Part shown: piece after piece, positions 34,718-43,733 of the stretch | How positions within the stretch are numbered: position 1 is the stretch's first letter | Layout: every line of letters starts with the position of its first letter | Source: Actinoallomurus purpureus | GTDB lineage: Bacteria; Actinomycetota; Actinomycetes; Streptosporangiales; Streptosporangiaceae | NCBI RefSeq assembly: GCF_024055795.1 | Contig: NZ_JAMXMY010000026.1 | Coordinates: forward strand, 1-64,000 | Length of the DNA stretch: 64,000 nt | Reading direction: 5' to 3' | The notes under the pieces: generated by a model | Seen by the model: only the letters and a program-made list of their open reading frames with translations | The model's database searches: none | What the model was told of the DNA's origin: nothing | Program-made: the position numbers and the translations under genes

Positions 34718-35923
34718 ATGCCGGCAGCCGATCGCGGCCCGCTCCGCGCCGCGTGCGTCACCACCGTCCTCCTCGCCGGGCTCGCCGCCGGGATCACCCC
34801 GTCCGGGGCTGCCACCGGGTGCGAGACGTCCGTGCCGTACAAGGCGGGCACCGAGGGCTACAGCGCGTTCCGGATCCCCGCGGTCGTCAGGACCAGGTCG
34901 GGCGATCTGCTGGCCTTCGCCGAGGGCCGGTTCTCCGGGCTCGGGGACGCCGGGAACATCGACACCGTCGTCAAGCGGTCCGCCGACGGCGGGTGCACGT
35001 GGGGGCCGCTCCGGGTGGTCCAGGACAGCGGCCCGAACACCTCCGGAAATCCCGCCCCCGTCGTGACGGCACGCGGTCGCGTCGTGCTGCTGACCACGTA
35101 CAACGCCGGGACCTCCACCGAGACGGCGATCCTGCGCGGACAGGTGACGCCCGAGCAGAGCCGCCGCGTCTTCGTGCAGTACAGCGACGACGAGGGGACC
35201 ACCTGGTCCGCGCCGCGCGAGATCACCGCCGCCGCCAAGCTCGCCGGCTGGCGCTGGTACGCCACCGGCCCCGGCCACGCCATCCGGCTGACGCGCGGCC
35301 GGCACGCCGGGCGGTTGTTCGTCCCGGCGAACCACTCGATCGCCCCGCCGGCCGGTTCGACGGACCTCGGCTCGGAGGCGAAGTACTACGGCGGGCACTC
35401 CCTCTACAGCGACGACGACGGCCGGACCTGGCACATCGGCTACGTCGACGACGATCCGGACGGGTACGTGAACGTCAACGAGTCGACGGCCGCGCAGCTG
35501 CCCGACGGCCGCGTCTACGTCAACACCCGCGACCAGAACGGCACCAGCCCCGCCACCCGCGCGGACGCCTACAGCCGGGACGGCGGCCGTACCCTCACGC
35601 GGCCGTTCCGCCCGCAGGACACCCTGACCGGCCCGGTCGTCGAGGGCGACGTCCTGCAGCCGCGCGGCCGCAGGGCGCCGCTGCTCTACTCCGGTCCGGC
35701 GAGTCCCACCAGCCGCGCCATCATGACCCTGCGCGTCAGCCGGGACGGCGGCGTGACCTGGCGGCCGGCGCTGACCCTCTCGACGCTGCCCGCCGGCTAC
35801 TCCGACCTCGTCCAGGTCGACTCCGGGACCGTCGGCGTGCTGTACGAGACCGGGAACGCCGGACCGTACGAGACGATCACCTTCCGCCGCGTGTCACTGC
35901 GCGGCTTGGGGGCCGTTTCGTAA
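34718..35923 (+). CDS. Secreted sialidase (GH33), single-domain
   Basis: 401 residues. Sec signal (CVTTVLLAGLAAGITPSGAA). Catalytic propeller only: YSAFRIPAVV arginine motif, AFAEGRFSG, Asp-boxes SADGGCTWGP, SDDEGTTWSAP, SDDDGRTWHIG and SRDGGVTWRP, and the final LYETGNAGPYETITFRR nucleophile region. One Asp-box is altered (SRDGGRTLTRP). It lacks the LamG domain of the divergent neighbour, so the two probably differ in substrate reach. Controlled through the operator at 34686. Confidence 0.93.
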   Translation: MPAADRGPLRAACVTTVLLAGLAAGITPSGAATGCETSVPYKAGTEGYSAFRIPAVVRTRSGDLLAFAEGRFSGLGDAGNIDTVVKRSADGGCTWGPLRVVQDSGPNTSGNPAPVVTARGRVVLLTTYNAGTSTETAILRGQVTPEQSRRVFVQYSDDEGTTWSAPREITAAAKLAGWRWYATGPGHAIRLTRGRHAGRLFVPANHSIAPPAGSTDLGSEAKYYGGHSLYSDDDGRTWHIGYVDDDPDGYVNVNESTAAQLPDGRVYVNTRDQNGTSPATRADAYSRDGGRTLTRPFRPQDTLTGPVVEGDVLQPRGRRAPLLYSGPASPTSRAIMTLRVSRDGGVTWRPALTLSTLPAGYSDLVQVDSGTVGVLYETGNAGPYETITFRRVSLRGLGAVS

Positions 35924-35992
35924 GCGCCGCGAAGCCGGACGGCGGGCCCCCGAACAGCCGCACGGCGGGCTTGTGAGACAGCCCCCTGGTCC

Positions 35993-36784
35993 TCAGTCCT
36001 GATCCAGCCGGGCGAGCCGCGCGCGCACGCCGGCGAAGTGCGCGCGCATCGCCGCCTCGACGGCGGCGCGGTCGCCCGCGATGACCGCCGTGTAGATGTC
36101 GCGGTGGGTGCGGGCGACGTCGGCCGGCGTCTCGTCCGGCGTGCCCAGGTCGTCGCGGAGCTGGTGGTAGACCTCCCAGAACGCGCCGAGGAGCTGCCCG
36201 ACGAGCGGGTTGCCGAGGGGCTGGTAGAGCAGGTCGTGGAAGAGCCGGTCGGTCTCGGACGAGACCGCCCCGACCAGCGCCTCGGCCTCCATGCGCTCGA
36301 TGACCTCCCGGACCGGGGCCAGGACGGCGGACAGGTCGGTCCCGCCGCTCTCGTCGATCAGCCGCTGCGCCAGGCCGTTCTCCAGGACCTCGCGGATCTC
36401 GATGAGGTTCCCCAGGTGGTTCCGCTCGTCCCGCGGTCCGATGCGGGTGTGGAAGGCGAGCTCGTCGACGAGGCCGCCCAGCGACAGCCGTCCCACGAAC
36501 ATGCCGAAGCCGTGGCGGATGTCGACGATGCCGACGGCCTGCAGCGCCTTGAGCGCCTCTCTCACCGAGTTGCGGCTGATGCCCAGCTCCTCGATCAGCT
36601 CCGACTCGGTCGGCAACGGGTCTCCCGGCGCGAGACCGCGCCCGACGATGATGTCCTTGACCGCCTCCTGCACCTCGAGCGCTCGCGGCGGCCGGCCGCC
36701 GCGCGGGGCGGGGATGCGCCGTGCGGGCACGCCGGGGCGCCGGGCGGGCGGGCCTTCGGCGGCCTGCGGATCATCGTGAAACAT
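35993..36784 (-). CDS. GntR-family (FadR/FCD) regulator of the sialic acid genes
   Basis: 263 residues from the ATG at 36784 (AGGAG 9 bases upstream; an ATG three codons earlier abuts the ribosome site). N-terminal winged helix: DIIVGRGLAPGDPLPTESEL, GISRNSVREALKALQAVGIV and IRHGFGMFVG. The C-terminal helical FCD domain has ligand/metal histidines in DRLFHDLLYQPLGN and DVARTHRDIY. It lies between the sialidases and the importer; palindromes precede all three transcription units, including the gap shared with this gene, so it is the natural candidate for the regulator and probably represses itself. Confidence 0.85.
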   Translation of the reverse strand: MFHDDPQAAEGPPARRPGVPARRIPAPRGGRPPRALEVQEAVKDIIVGRGLAPGDPLPTESELIEELGISRNSVREALKALQAVGIVDIRHGFGMFVGRLSLGGLVDELAFHTRIGPRDERNHLGNLIEIREVLENGLAQRLIDESGGTDLSAVLAPVREVIERMEAEALVGAVSSETDRLFHDLLYQPLGNPLVGQLLGAFWEVYHQLRDDLGTPDETPADVARTHRDIYTAVIAGDRAAVEAAMRAHFAGVRARLARLDQD

Positions 36785-36849
36785 GGCGGACATCTCCTGG
36801 TCATTCGGGCTTGACCGGGCGCGGCCTTCACCCTAGCCTCCACCCTACT

Positions 36850-36864
36850 GGACATGGGATGTAG
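36850..36864. promoter_or_regulatory. Sialic acid regulon operator 3 (between the regulator and the importer operon)
   Basis: GGACAT-GGG-ATGTAG, one half-site imperfect, followed closely by a related GGACGTCC. It lies 36 bases upstream of the binding-protein GTG and 66 bases upstream of the divergent regulator ATG. Confidence 0.65.
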
Positions 36865-36899
36865 GACGTCCAATCTGCTACCCACGACGAGGAGGCACC

Positions 36900-38513
36900 G
36901 TGGCCTCGGTTTCCCGGCCATTCAGCCGCCGTGACTTTCTGCGCTACAGCGGGACGGTGAGCGCCGCGGCGGCCATCTCCGCCGCCATCTCCGCCTGCAG
37001 CGGGCCGGCGTCGACGAGCTCGACGGGGTCGGGCGCGTCCAAGGATCTGGTCACCGCCGTCATCGGCTACGGCAACGACCAGACCTGGGACCCGACGATG
37101 ACGGCGTCGGCGTTCGCGATGGCCGGCATCCAGCACGTCTACGAGGGTCTGGTCGACACCGACCCCATCACCCGCGCGCCCTACCCCGCGCTCGCCACGG
37201 CCCTGCCCGCCGACACCTCCGCGACCACGTGGAAGTTCACGCTGCGCCAGGGGGCCAAGTGGCACGACGGGCAGCCGGTCACCGTCGACGACGTGCTGTT
37301 CACCTTCGACCGCATCCTCGATCCGAAGACCAAGGTGCTCACCTACAACTTCTTCGCCACCTGGCTGAAGGAGGTGCGCAAGGTCGACGACACCAGCGTC
37401 GAACTGGTCTTCAAGTTCCCCTTCCCCGACGCGCTCCCCCGGCTCACGATCGCGAAGATCATGCCCAAGCACGTCTTCGGGCAGCCCGGTGGCTGGGACG
37501 CGGCCAAAAACGGCAAGGCCGTCGGCTCGGGCCCGTACAAGATGACGGCGCACAACCCGAAGTCGAACACGATGTTCGAGGCGTTCGCGGACTACAACGG
37601 CACGCGCAGGGCCGCGATCAAGAAGATGAACTGGCTGTCGATCGTGGACGCCGCCGCCCGCGTCGCCAAGATCTCCGGTGGCTCCGCCGAGGCGCAGATC
37701 GCCGACAACGTGCCGTACGCCAACATCGACCAGCTGCGCAAGGGCGGGCTGACCGTCGAGGGCGGCAAGGGCATGAACCACATGTTCCTGATGTTCAACA
37801 CCGCGCAGAAGCCGTTCGACGACGTGCGGGTCCGGCAGGCGCTGTTCTACGCGATCGACACCCAGAAGATGATCGAGGTCGCGCTCAAGGGCCACGGCAC
37901 CCCGACCAGCAGCTTCCTCAACGAGCAGAACCCCTCGTACGCCCGCGCCAAGACCGTCTACTCCTACGACCCGGAGAAGGCGAAGTCGCTGCTCGCGGCG
38001 GCCGGCGTCAAGAACCTCACGATCAACCTGATGGCGGTCAACGTCAGCTGGATCGCCGACTGCCTGCCGACGATCGCCAACTCCTGGAACGCCATCGGCG
38101 TCAAGACGACGCTCGCGCCGCAGGACACCAGCGCGCTGTTCACCAAGATGGACCAGTCGCAGGACTACCAGGTGGTCGCGGCGGCCTCGAACCCCAACCA
38201 GTTCGGCCTCGACGCCGACCTCATCCTCCGCTACAACTACACGCCCGGCGGCAGCTGGATGAAGTACACCAAGTGGGACGGCAGCGCGGACGCGAAGGCG
38301 CTGTTCGCGAAGATGGACAAGGCCACCGAGGAGCCGGACCAGCAGAAGAAGCTGGCTCTCGTGCACGAGTACATCGACCTCATCGCCGAACAGGCCGTGC
38401 TCTACCCGGTCGTGCACACCGAGCTGATGACCGCCTGGAACGCCAAGAAGCTCACCGGCGTGCGGCCGCAGGCCTACCCCGGCATCAATCTCCTGCAGGT
38501 CAAGCGCGTCTGA
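36900..38513 (+). CDS. Tat-exported lipoprotein, family 5 substrate-binding protein of the sialic acid-linked ABC importer
   Basis: 537 residues from a GTG at 36900. N-terminus has a twin-arginine motif (SRRDFLRYSG) and a lipobox ending ISAC near residue 33. SBP_bac_5 fold: AGIQHVYEGLVDTDP, WKFTLRQGAKWHDGQPVTVD and the hinge DVRVRQALFYAID. This class usually binds peptides or nickel, but family-5 importers for sialic acid are known (SatA type), and the gene context (sialidases, lyase, regulator) points to sialic acid. Starts the importer operon behind operator 3. Confidence 0.85.
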   Translation: MASVSRPFSRRDFLRYSGTVSAAAAISAAISACSGPASTSSTGSGASKDLVTAVIGYGNDQTWDPTMTASAFAMAGIQHVYEGLVDTDPITRAPYPALATALPADTSATTWKFTLRQGAKWHDGQPVTVDDVLFTFDRILDPKTKVLTYNFFATWLKEVRKVDDTSVELVFKFPFPDALPRLTIAKIMPKHVFGQPGGWDAAKNGKAVGSGPYKMTAHNPKSNTMFEAFADYNGTRRAAIKKMNWLSIVDAAARVAKISGGSAEAQIADNVPYANIDQLRKGGLTVEGGKGMNHMFLMFNTAQKPFDDVRVRQALFYAIDTQKMIEVALKGHGTPTSSFLNEQNPSYARAKTVYSYDPEKAKSLLAAAGVKNLTINLMAVNVSWIADCLPTIANSWNAIGVKTTLAPQDTSALFTKMDQSQDYQVVAAASNPNQFGLDADLILRYNYTPGGSWMKYTKWDGSADAKALFAKMDKATEEPDQQKKLALVHEYIDLIAEQAVLYPVVHTELMTAWNAKKLTGVRPQAYPGINLLQVKRV

Positions 38514-38524
38514 CCCGCGGGCGC

Positions 38525-38560
38525 GGGGGGGGGGGGGGCGCCCCCCCCCCCCCCCCCCCC
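38525..38560. repeat. G14-CG-C20 homopolymer pair between binding-protein and permease genes
   Basis: Fourteen G (38525-38538), then CG, then twenty C (38541-38560), 11 bases after the binding-protein stop and 43 before the permease GTG. The runs are complementary and could form a very stable hairpin, or slip during replication. An assembly or polishing artefact is possible because such runs are hard to read. Confidence 0.85.
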
Positions 38561-38602
38561 GCCGCTCCGCCCCTCGACCCGACTCTTTCCAGGAGGCACC
38601 CG

Positions 38603-39562
38603 GTGGCAGTGATCGCCAGAATGCTGGTGCGCCGCGTCCTCATCCTGATCCCGCTGTTGCTGGGCGTCGTCCTGTTCGTCTTCCTCATCATGCGGTTCTC
38701 CGACAACAAGCCGGAGTACGCCTACTTCGAGGGATCGAACCCGACGGCTGAGCAGGTCCACCAGTTCAAGGTGGACAACGGCCTGCTGGACCCGCTGCCC
38801 GTACGGTACGTGCGGTTCGTCGGCGACCTGGTCCGGGGCGACATGGGCACGAGCGTGCTGACCAAGGCACCCGTGCGCGACTCGGTGGCGACGGCGCTGC
38901 CGCTGACGGTGCAGCTCACGGTGCTCGGCATACTGATCGCCGTCGTGCTGTCCCTGATCTTCGGGATCACCGGGGCGATCTTCCGGGACCGATGGCCCGA
39001 CCAGCTCATCCGGCTCGTGTCGCTGATCGGCGTCGCGGCCCCGGCGTTCTGGATCGCGCTGCTGATGATCCAGTGGCTGGCCGTGAACCGCGGCTGGTTC
39101 CCGACCAGCGGCTACGTCAATCCGGCCGACTCGTTCACCGGCTGGCTGCGGTCGATGACGCTGCCCGCGCTGTCCCTGTCGCTACCGCAGGCCGCCTACC
39201 TCACCCGGATCATCCGCACGTCGATGGTCGAGGAGCTCGACAAGGACTACGTGCGGACCGCCATCGGCAGCGGCCTGCCGCCGATCGTCGTCGTGGGCCG
39301 CAACGTGCTGCGCAACGCGCTGGTCAACCCGCTCACCGTGCTGGGCCTGCGGGTCGGCTACCTGCTCGGCGGCGCGGTGGTCATCGAGACGATCTACTCG
39401 CTGCCCGGCATGGGCCAGCTCATGATCACCGCGGTGCGCAACGGCGACCCGGCCGTGGTCCAGGGCGTGGTCCTCACGATCGCGACCGGTTTCGTGGTGG
39501 TGAACCTCGTGGTCGACGTCCTCTACCTCCTCGTCAACCCCCGACTCAGGAGCGCCGCCTGA
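38603..39562 (+). CDS. ABC importer permease (DppB type)
   Basis: 319 residues from the GTG at 38603 with AGGAGG 6 bases upstream; the long open frame before it is shadow. Six membrane segments, starting LIPLLLGVVLFVFLIMRF. The DppB-type EAA loop reads RIIRTSMVEELDKDYVRTA followed by IGSGLPP, and the last segments end VLYLLVNPRLR. First permease of the sialic acid-linked importer; its stop overlaps the next ATG (TGATG). Confidence 0.9.
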   Translation: MAVIARMLVRRVLILIPLLLGVVLFVFLIMRFSDNKPEYAYFEGSNPTAEQVHQFKVDNGLLDPLPVRYVRFVGDLVRGDMGTSVLTKAPVRDSVATALPLTVQLTVLGILIAVVLSLIFGITGAIFRDRWPDQLIRLVSLIGVAAPAFWIALLMIQWLAVNRGWFPTSGYVNPADSFTGWLRSMTLPALSLSLPQAAYLTRIIRTSMVEELDKDYVRTAIGSGLPPIVVVGRNVLRNALVNPLTVLGLRVGYLLGGAVVIETIYSLPGMGQLMITAVRNGDPAVVQGVVLTIATGFVVVNLVVDVLYLLVNPRLRSAA

Positions 39563-41592
39563 TGCGCAACGGCCTGGCGAAACGACTGTCCCAGGGAGGC
39601 ATCGGCTTCCGGCGGCTGGGCGTGACCTCGTGGATCGCCCTCGGCGTGGTCGTGGTGATCGCCCTCGCCGCCGTCTTCGCGCCGGTGCTCGCCCCCCACT
39701 CCCCGTACGCCCAGCAGGCGGTGGGCGGCGGCCCGAGCGGGTCGAACTGGATGGGCCTGGACAGCGCCAACCGCGACATCTTCTCCCGCCTCCTGTACGG
39801 CGCGCGCTGGTCCCTGGTCATCGGCCTGGGCGCCACGGCGATCGCGCTGGTCACCGGCGCGCTGCTCGGGTCCGTCGCCGCGACGTCGCACCGGGCGATC
39901 GACGAGACGATCATGCGCACCCTCGACGTGATCATGGCGTTCCCGGGCATGGCGCTCGCCGCCGTGCTGGTGGCGGTGTTCGGCGGCAGCATCCCCGTGC
40001 TCGTGCTGGCGCTGGCGTTCCTCTACACGCCGCCCGTCGCCCGGGTCGTCCGCGGGAACGTCCTGGCGCAGTACGGCGAGGACTACGTCGCGGCCGAGCG
40101 CGTCATCGGGGCGCGCACCCCGCACATCCTGCTCCGGCACGTGGCGATCAACTGCGCCGCGCCGATCCTGGTGTTCTGCACCGTGATGATCGCCGACGTC
40201 ATCGTCTTCGAGGCGTCGCTGTCGTTCATCGGCGCGGGCGTACGGCCGCCGGACCCGTCCTGGGGCAGCGTCATCGCCGACGGCAAGAACATGGTGCTGC
40301 TGGGCGGCTGGTGGGCCACCGTCTTCCCCGGCCTGGTGATCCTCGGCACGGTGCTCGCGCTGAACGTCCTCGCCGAGGGCGTCTCCGACGCGTGGGCGAC
40401 GCCGACCGCGCGTGTTCGCCACCCCCATGGCTTCGCCCCACCGCCCCCGGGCCGCGAGGCGGCCGGGAAGAAGGGCGACGTCGACGCGCTCGAGCACGCC
40501 GTGCCCGGCTCCGGTGAGGTCACCCCGCTGCCCGGCCTCGCCGAGGCCGCGGCGCGCCTGGCCGAGCGCGCCCGGCCGCTGCCGGAGGGCGAGCCGGTGC
40601 TCCAGGTGGAGAACCTCGCCATCGGCTTCGACGACCAGCACGGCGGCGTGGACATCGTCGACGGGATCTCCTTCGACGTACGGCCCGGTGAGGTGCTCGG
40701 CCTCGTCGGCGAGTCCGGCTGCGGCAAGTCGCTGACCGCGCTGACCATCATGGGCCTGCAGCCGCGCGGCGCGCGGGTGCGCGGACAGGTCCGCTTCGAC
40801 CACAAGGACCTGCCGGCCCTCGGCCGGTCGGCCCGGCGACGGCTGCTCGGCCACGACATGGCCATGATCTACCAGGACGCGCTGTCGTCGCTGAACCCGG
40901 CGATGACCATCAAGGCGCAGCTCAAGCAGGTCGTACGCCGCGGCGGCCGGCGCAGCCCGGCCGAGCTGCTGGAGCTGGTTGGCCTCGACCCCGCGCGGAC
41001 CCTGCGGTCGTACCCGCACGAGCTGTCCGGCGGGCAGCGGCAGCGGGTGCTCATCGCGATGGCCCTGTCCCGCGACCCGAAACTGATCATCGCGGACGAG
41101 CCGACGACGGCGCTGGACGTCACCGTGCAGGCCCAGGTCATCCAGCTGCTGCTGCGGCTGCGCGAGGAACTCGGCTTCGCCCTCATCCTCGTGTCGCACG
41201 ACCTCGCGCTGGTCGCCGACGTCACCGACCGCGTCGTGGTCATGTACGGCGGCCAGATCGTCGAGACCGGCGTGACGTCCGCGCTGGTCGGCGCGCCCGC
41301 CCACCACTACGCCCGCGGGCTGCTGGGCTCGGTGCTGTCGCTGGAGTCCGGGGCGGAACGCCTCACCCAGATCCGCGGTGTGGTGCCCTCCCCCGCCGAC
41401 TTCCCGAGCGGCTGCCGGTTCGCCGACCGGTGCCCCATGGCGACGGAGGTCTGCCGGACGGAGACCCCCCGTCTCGAAGGCCAGGGACGCCGCCACTCGG
41501 CGGCCTGCCACCACCCGGCGATCGACCTCGCCGGCTCCATGTCCGCCGCCGGCACGGGCGCCACGCCGGCCGGCCCCGAGGAGGCACGTTGA
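39562..41592 (+). CDS. ABC importer permease-ATPase fusion (DppC-DppD type)
   Basis: 676 residues. Residues 1-280 are a DppC-type permease (WIALGVVVVIALAAVFAPVL, the N-terminal MGLDSANRDIFSRLLYGARW and EAA loop QYGEDYVAAERVIGARTPH). A linker of about 70 Pro/Ala/Glu-rich residues leads to a DppD-type ATPase: Walker A GESGCGKSLT, signature LSGGQRQRVLIAMAL, Walker B LIIADEPTTALD, switch LVSHDLALV, and the C-terminal oligopeptide-transporter cysteine region GCRFADRCPMATEVC. Fusion of the second permease with the first ATPase is known in actinomycete peptide-class importers. TTG of the next gene overlaps its stop. Confidence 0.9.
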   Translation: MRNGLAKRLSQGGIGFRRLGVTSWIALGVVVVIALAAVFAPVLAPHSPYAQQAVGGGPSGSNWMGLDSANRDIFSRLLYGARWSLVIGLGATAIALVTGALLGSVAATSHRAIDETIMRTLDVIMAFPGMALAAVLVAVFGGSIPVLVLALAFLYTPPVARVVRGNVLAQYGEDYVAAERVIGARTPHILLRHVAINCAAPILVFCTVMIADVIVFEASLSFIGAGVRPPDPSWGSVIADGKNMVLLGGWWATVFPGLVILGTVLALNVLAEGVSDAWATPTARVRHPHGFAPPPPGREAAGKKGDVDALEHAVPGSGEVTPLPGLAEAAARLAERARPLPEGEPVLQVENLAIGFDDQHGGVDIVDGISFDVRPGEVLGLVGESGCGKSLTALTIMGLQPRGARVRGQVRFDHKDLPALGRSARRRLLGHDMAMIYQDALSSLNPAMTIKAQLKQVVRRGGRRSPAELLELVGLDPARTLRSYPHELSGGQRQRVLIAMALSRDPKLIIADEPTTALDVTVQAQVIQLLLRLREELGFALILVSHDLALVADVTDRVVVMYGGQIVETGVTSALVGAPAHHYARGLLGSVLSLESGAERLTQIRGVVPSPADFPSGCRFADRCPMATEVCRTETPRLEGQGRRHSAACHHPAIDLAGSMSAAGTGATPAGPEEAR

Positions 41593-42608
41593 CCGCCGAT
41601 GACACCCTGGCCGAGCTCTCCGACGTCCATGTGGTACACCGGGCCCGCTCCGGCGGCCTGTTCGCCCGCGACCGCGTCCACGCGCTCACCGGCGCGGACC
41701 TGACCGTCGCCCCCGGTGAGACGGTGGGCATCGTGGGCGAGTCGGGCTGCGGCAAGTCCACCCTCGCCAAGGTCCTCGTCGGGCTGCAACGGCCGACCTC
41801 CGGCACGGTGTCCTTCGGCGGCCGGGACGTCTGGTCGATGTCGGCCTCCGAGCGCCGCACGACGATCGGGTCGACGACCGGCATGGTCTTCCAGGACCCG
41901 TCGACCGCGCTGAACCGCCGGCTGTCCGTGCGGCAGATCCTGCGCGACCCGCTCGACGTGCACAGCGCCGGCACCGCCCGCGAGCGCGACGACCGGGTCC
42001 GCGAGCTACTCGACCTCGTCGGCCTGCCGCGCAGCGTGTCCGACCTGCTGCCCGGCCAGATCTCCGGCGGGCAGCGGCAGCGGGTCGCGATCGCCCGCGC
42101 CCTGGCGCTACGGCCGAGGCTGCTGATCGCCGACGAGCCGACCAGCGCGCTGGACGTCTCGGTGCGGGCGCAGATCCTCAACCTGCTGCTCGACCTGAAG
42201 CAGCGGTTCGACCTGGCCATGGTCTTCGTCTCGCACGACATCCAGACCGTACGCCGGATGAGCGACCGGGTCGTGACGATGTACCTCGGCCGGATCGTCG
42301 AGCAGACCCCGGCCGAGGCCGTCCCCGCCCGCGCCCGCCACCCGTACACCCGCGCGCTGTTCTCCGCGACGCCCGGCCTGCTCTCGCCGATCGACCCGAT
42401 CCCCCTCATCGGGCCGGTGCCGTCGGCGACCCGGCCGCCGAGCGGCTGCCCGTTCCGTACGCGCTGCTGGCGGGCGGACGACGTGTGCGCCGCGGAGATG
42501 CCGGCCGTGGAGGGCGACGGCGGGGAGCACCTGTTCCGCTGCCACCACCCGGTTCCGGCCGGAGCGACCGACCGCGAACTGATCGGCCAGGCCGGGGAGC
42601 GTGACTGA
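41589..42608 (+). CDS. ABC importer ATPase (DppF type)
   Basis: 339 residues from a TTG at 41589 that overlaps the previous stop and follows GAGGAGG by 4 bases. Walker A GESGCGKSTLA, signature ISGGQRQRVAIARALAL, Walker B LLIADEPTSALD, switch VFVSHDIQTV, and the C-terminal cysteine region PSGCPFRTRCWRADDVC typical of peptide-class importers. Pairs with the ATPase half of the fused neighbour. The rare start codon could lower its yield; an alternative start is not evident. Confidence 0.85.
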   Translation: MTADDTLAELSDVHVVHRARSGGLFARDRVHALTGADLTVAPGETVGIVGESGCGKSTLAKVLVGLQRPTSGTVSFGGRDVWSMSASERRTTIGSTTGMVFQDPSTALNRRLSVRQILRDPLDVHSAGTARERDDRVRELLDLVGLPRSVSDLLPGQISGGQRQRVAIARALALRPRLLIADEPTSALDVSVRAQILNLLLDLKQRFDLAMVFVSHDIQTVRRMSDRVVTMYLGRIVEQTPAEAVPARARHPYTRALFSATPGLLSPIDPIPLIGPVPSATRPPSGCPFRTRCWRADDVCAAEMPAVEGDGGEHLFRCHHPVPAGATDRELIGQAGERD

Positions 42609-42679
42609 TGCCTCATCCGGTCTTAGGCCACTCCGGCCTGTCTCACCCACGCACTGATTCGATAACTGAAGGGAAATCG

Positions 42680-43609
42680 ATGGCCACCGCCACCGCGCTG
42701 TCCGGCGTCATCCCCCCGGTGTGCACCCCGCTGACCCCCGACTACGAGGTCGACACCGCCTCGTTGACGCGGTTGGTGGATCACCTGCTGGACGGCGGGG
42801 TCGACGGCCTGTTCGTCCTGGGATCGTCGTCGGAGGTGGCGTTCCTGCCCGACGGGCACCGCAAGGTCGTGCTGGACACCGTGCTGGGGCACGTCGGCGG
42901 GCAGGTCCCCGTGCTGGCCGGTGCCATCGACATGACCACGCCGCGGGTGCTCGACCACGTCCGCGTCGCGGTCGAGGCGGGCGCCGCGGGCATCGTCGCC
43001 ACCGCCCCCTTCTACACCCGCACCCATCCGGCCGAGATCGCGGTGCACTTCCGTACGATCGCCGACCGGGCGGGCGTCCCCCTTTACGCCTACGACCTGC
43101 CGGTGGCGGTGCACAGCAAGCTCGGGGCCGGCCTGGTGCTGGAGCTGGCCGCGGAGGGCGTGCTCGCCGGGCTCAAGGACTCCAGCGGCGACGACGCCGG
43201 GCTGCGCGAGGTCGTCCTCGGCCGCCGCGACCGGGCCCTGTCGTCGTTCTCGGTCCTGACCGGGTCGGAGCTGACCGTCGACTCGGCGCTCGCGATGGGC
43301 GCGGACGGCGTCGTCCCCGGACTGGGCAACGTCGACCCGCACGGCTACGTACGGCTGTTCCGCGCGGCGTCGGCGGGCGACTGGGCGGCCGCCCGCGCCG
43401 AGCAGGAGCGGCTGTTCCGGCTGTTCGGCCTGGTGAACGCGGGCGGACCGCACATGGGCCGCGGGTCCTCGGCACTGGGCGCGTTCAAGGCCGCGCTGCA
43501 CCTTCGGCGCGTCATCGACCATCCGACCACCGCGCTCCCCCAGATCCCGCTGGACGCCGACGAGATCGCCGTGGTCGGCAAGTACCTCGCGGAGGCCGCG
43601 CTCGTGTAG
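42680..43609 (+). CDS. N-acetylneuraminate lyase-like protein (DapA/NAL family)
   Basis: 309 residues from the ATG at 42680 (GAAGGGAAA upstream); an ATG at 42608 is in frame but lacks a site. Class I aldolase barrel: LFVLGSSSEVAFL in the substrate-loop position, catalytic tyrosine in PLYAYDLPVAV, Schiff-base lysine in LAGLKDSSGDD. Placed at the end of the sialidase-importer locus, it most likely splits imported sialic acid into N-acetylmannosamine and pyruvate. Downstream nanE/nanK genes are not in the window, so the pathway is completed elsewhere. Other keto-acid aldolase activities of the family cannot be excluded. Confidence 0.78.
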   Translation: MATATALSGVIPPVCTPLTPDYEVDTASLTRLVDHLLDGGVDGLFVLGSSSEVAFLPDGHRKVVLDTVLGHVGGQVPVLAGAIDMTTPRVLDHVRVAVEAGAAGIVATAPFYTRTHPAEIAVHFRTIADRAGVPLYAYDLPVAVHSKLGAGLVLELAAEGVLAGLKDSSGDDAGLREVVLGRRDRALSSFSVLTGSELTVDSALAMGADGVVPGLGNVDPHGYVRLFRAASAGDWAAARAEQERLFRLFGLVNAGGPHMGRGSSALGAFKAALHLRRVIDHPTTALPQIPLDADEIAVVGKYLAEAALV

Positions 43610-43733
43610 CCGGGCCGGACGTGTGTCGGCGTTGACAGGGACGCGGGGCACGCCGGATGCTCACCTCACATACGCCCGTTTTTTGATCATCGCGCCCACT
43701 ATTCGGGCATCGAGGAGTCGGGGGTCCAAAATC

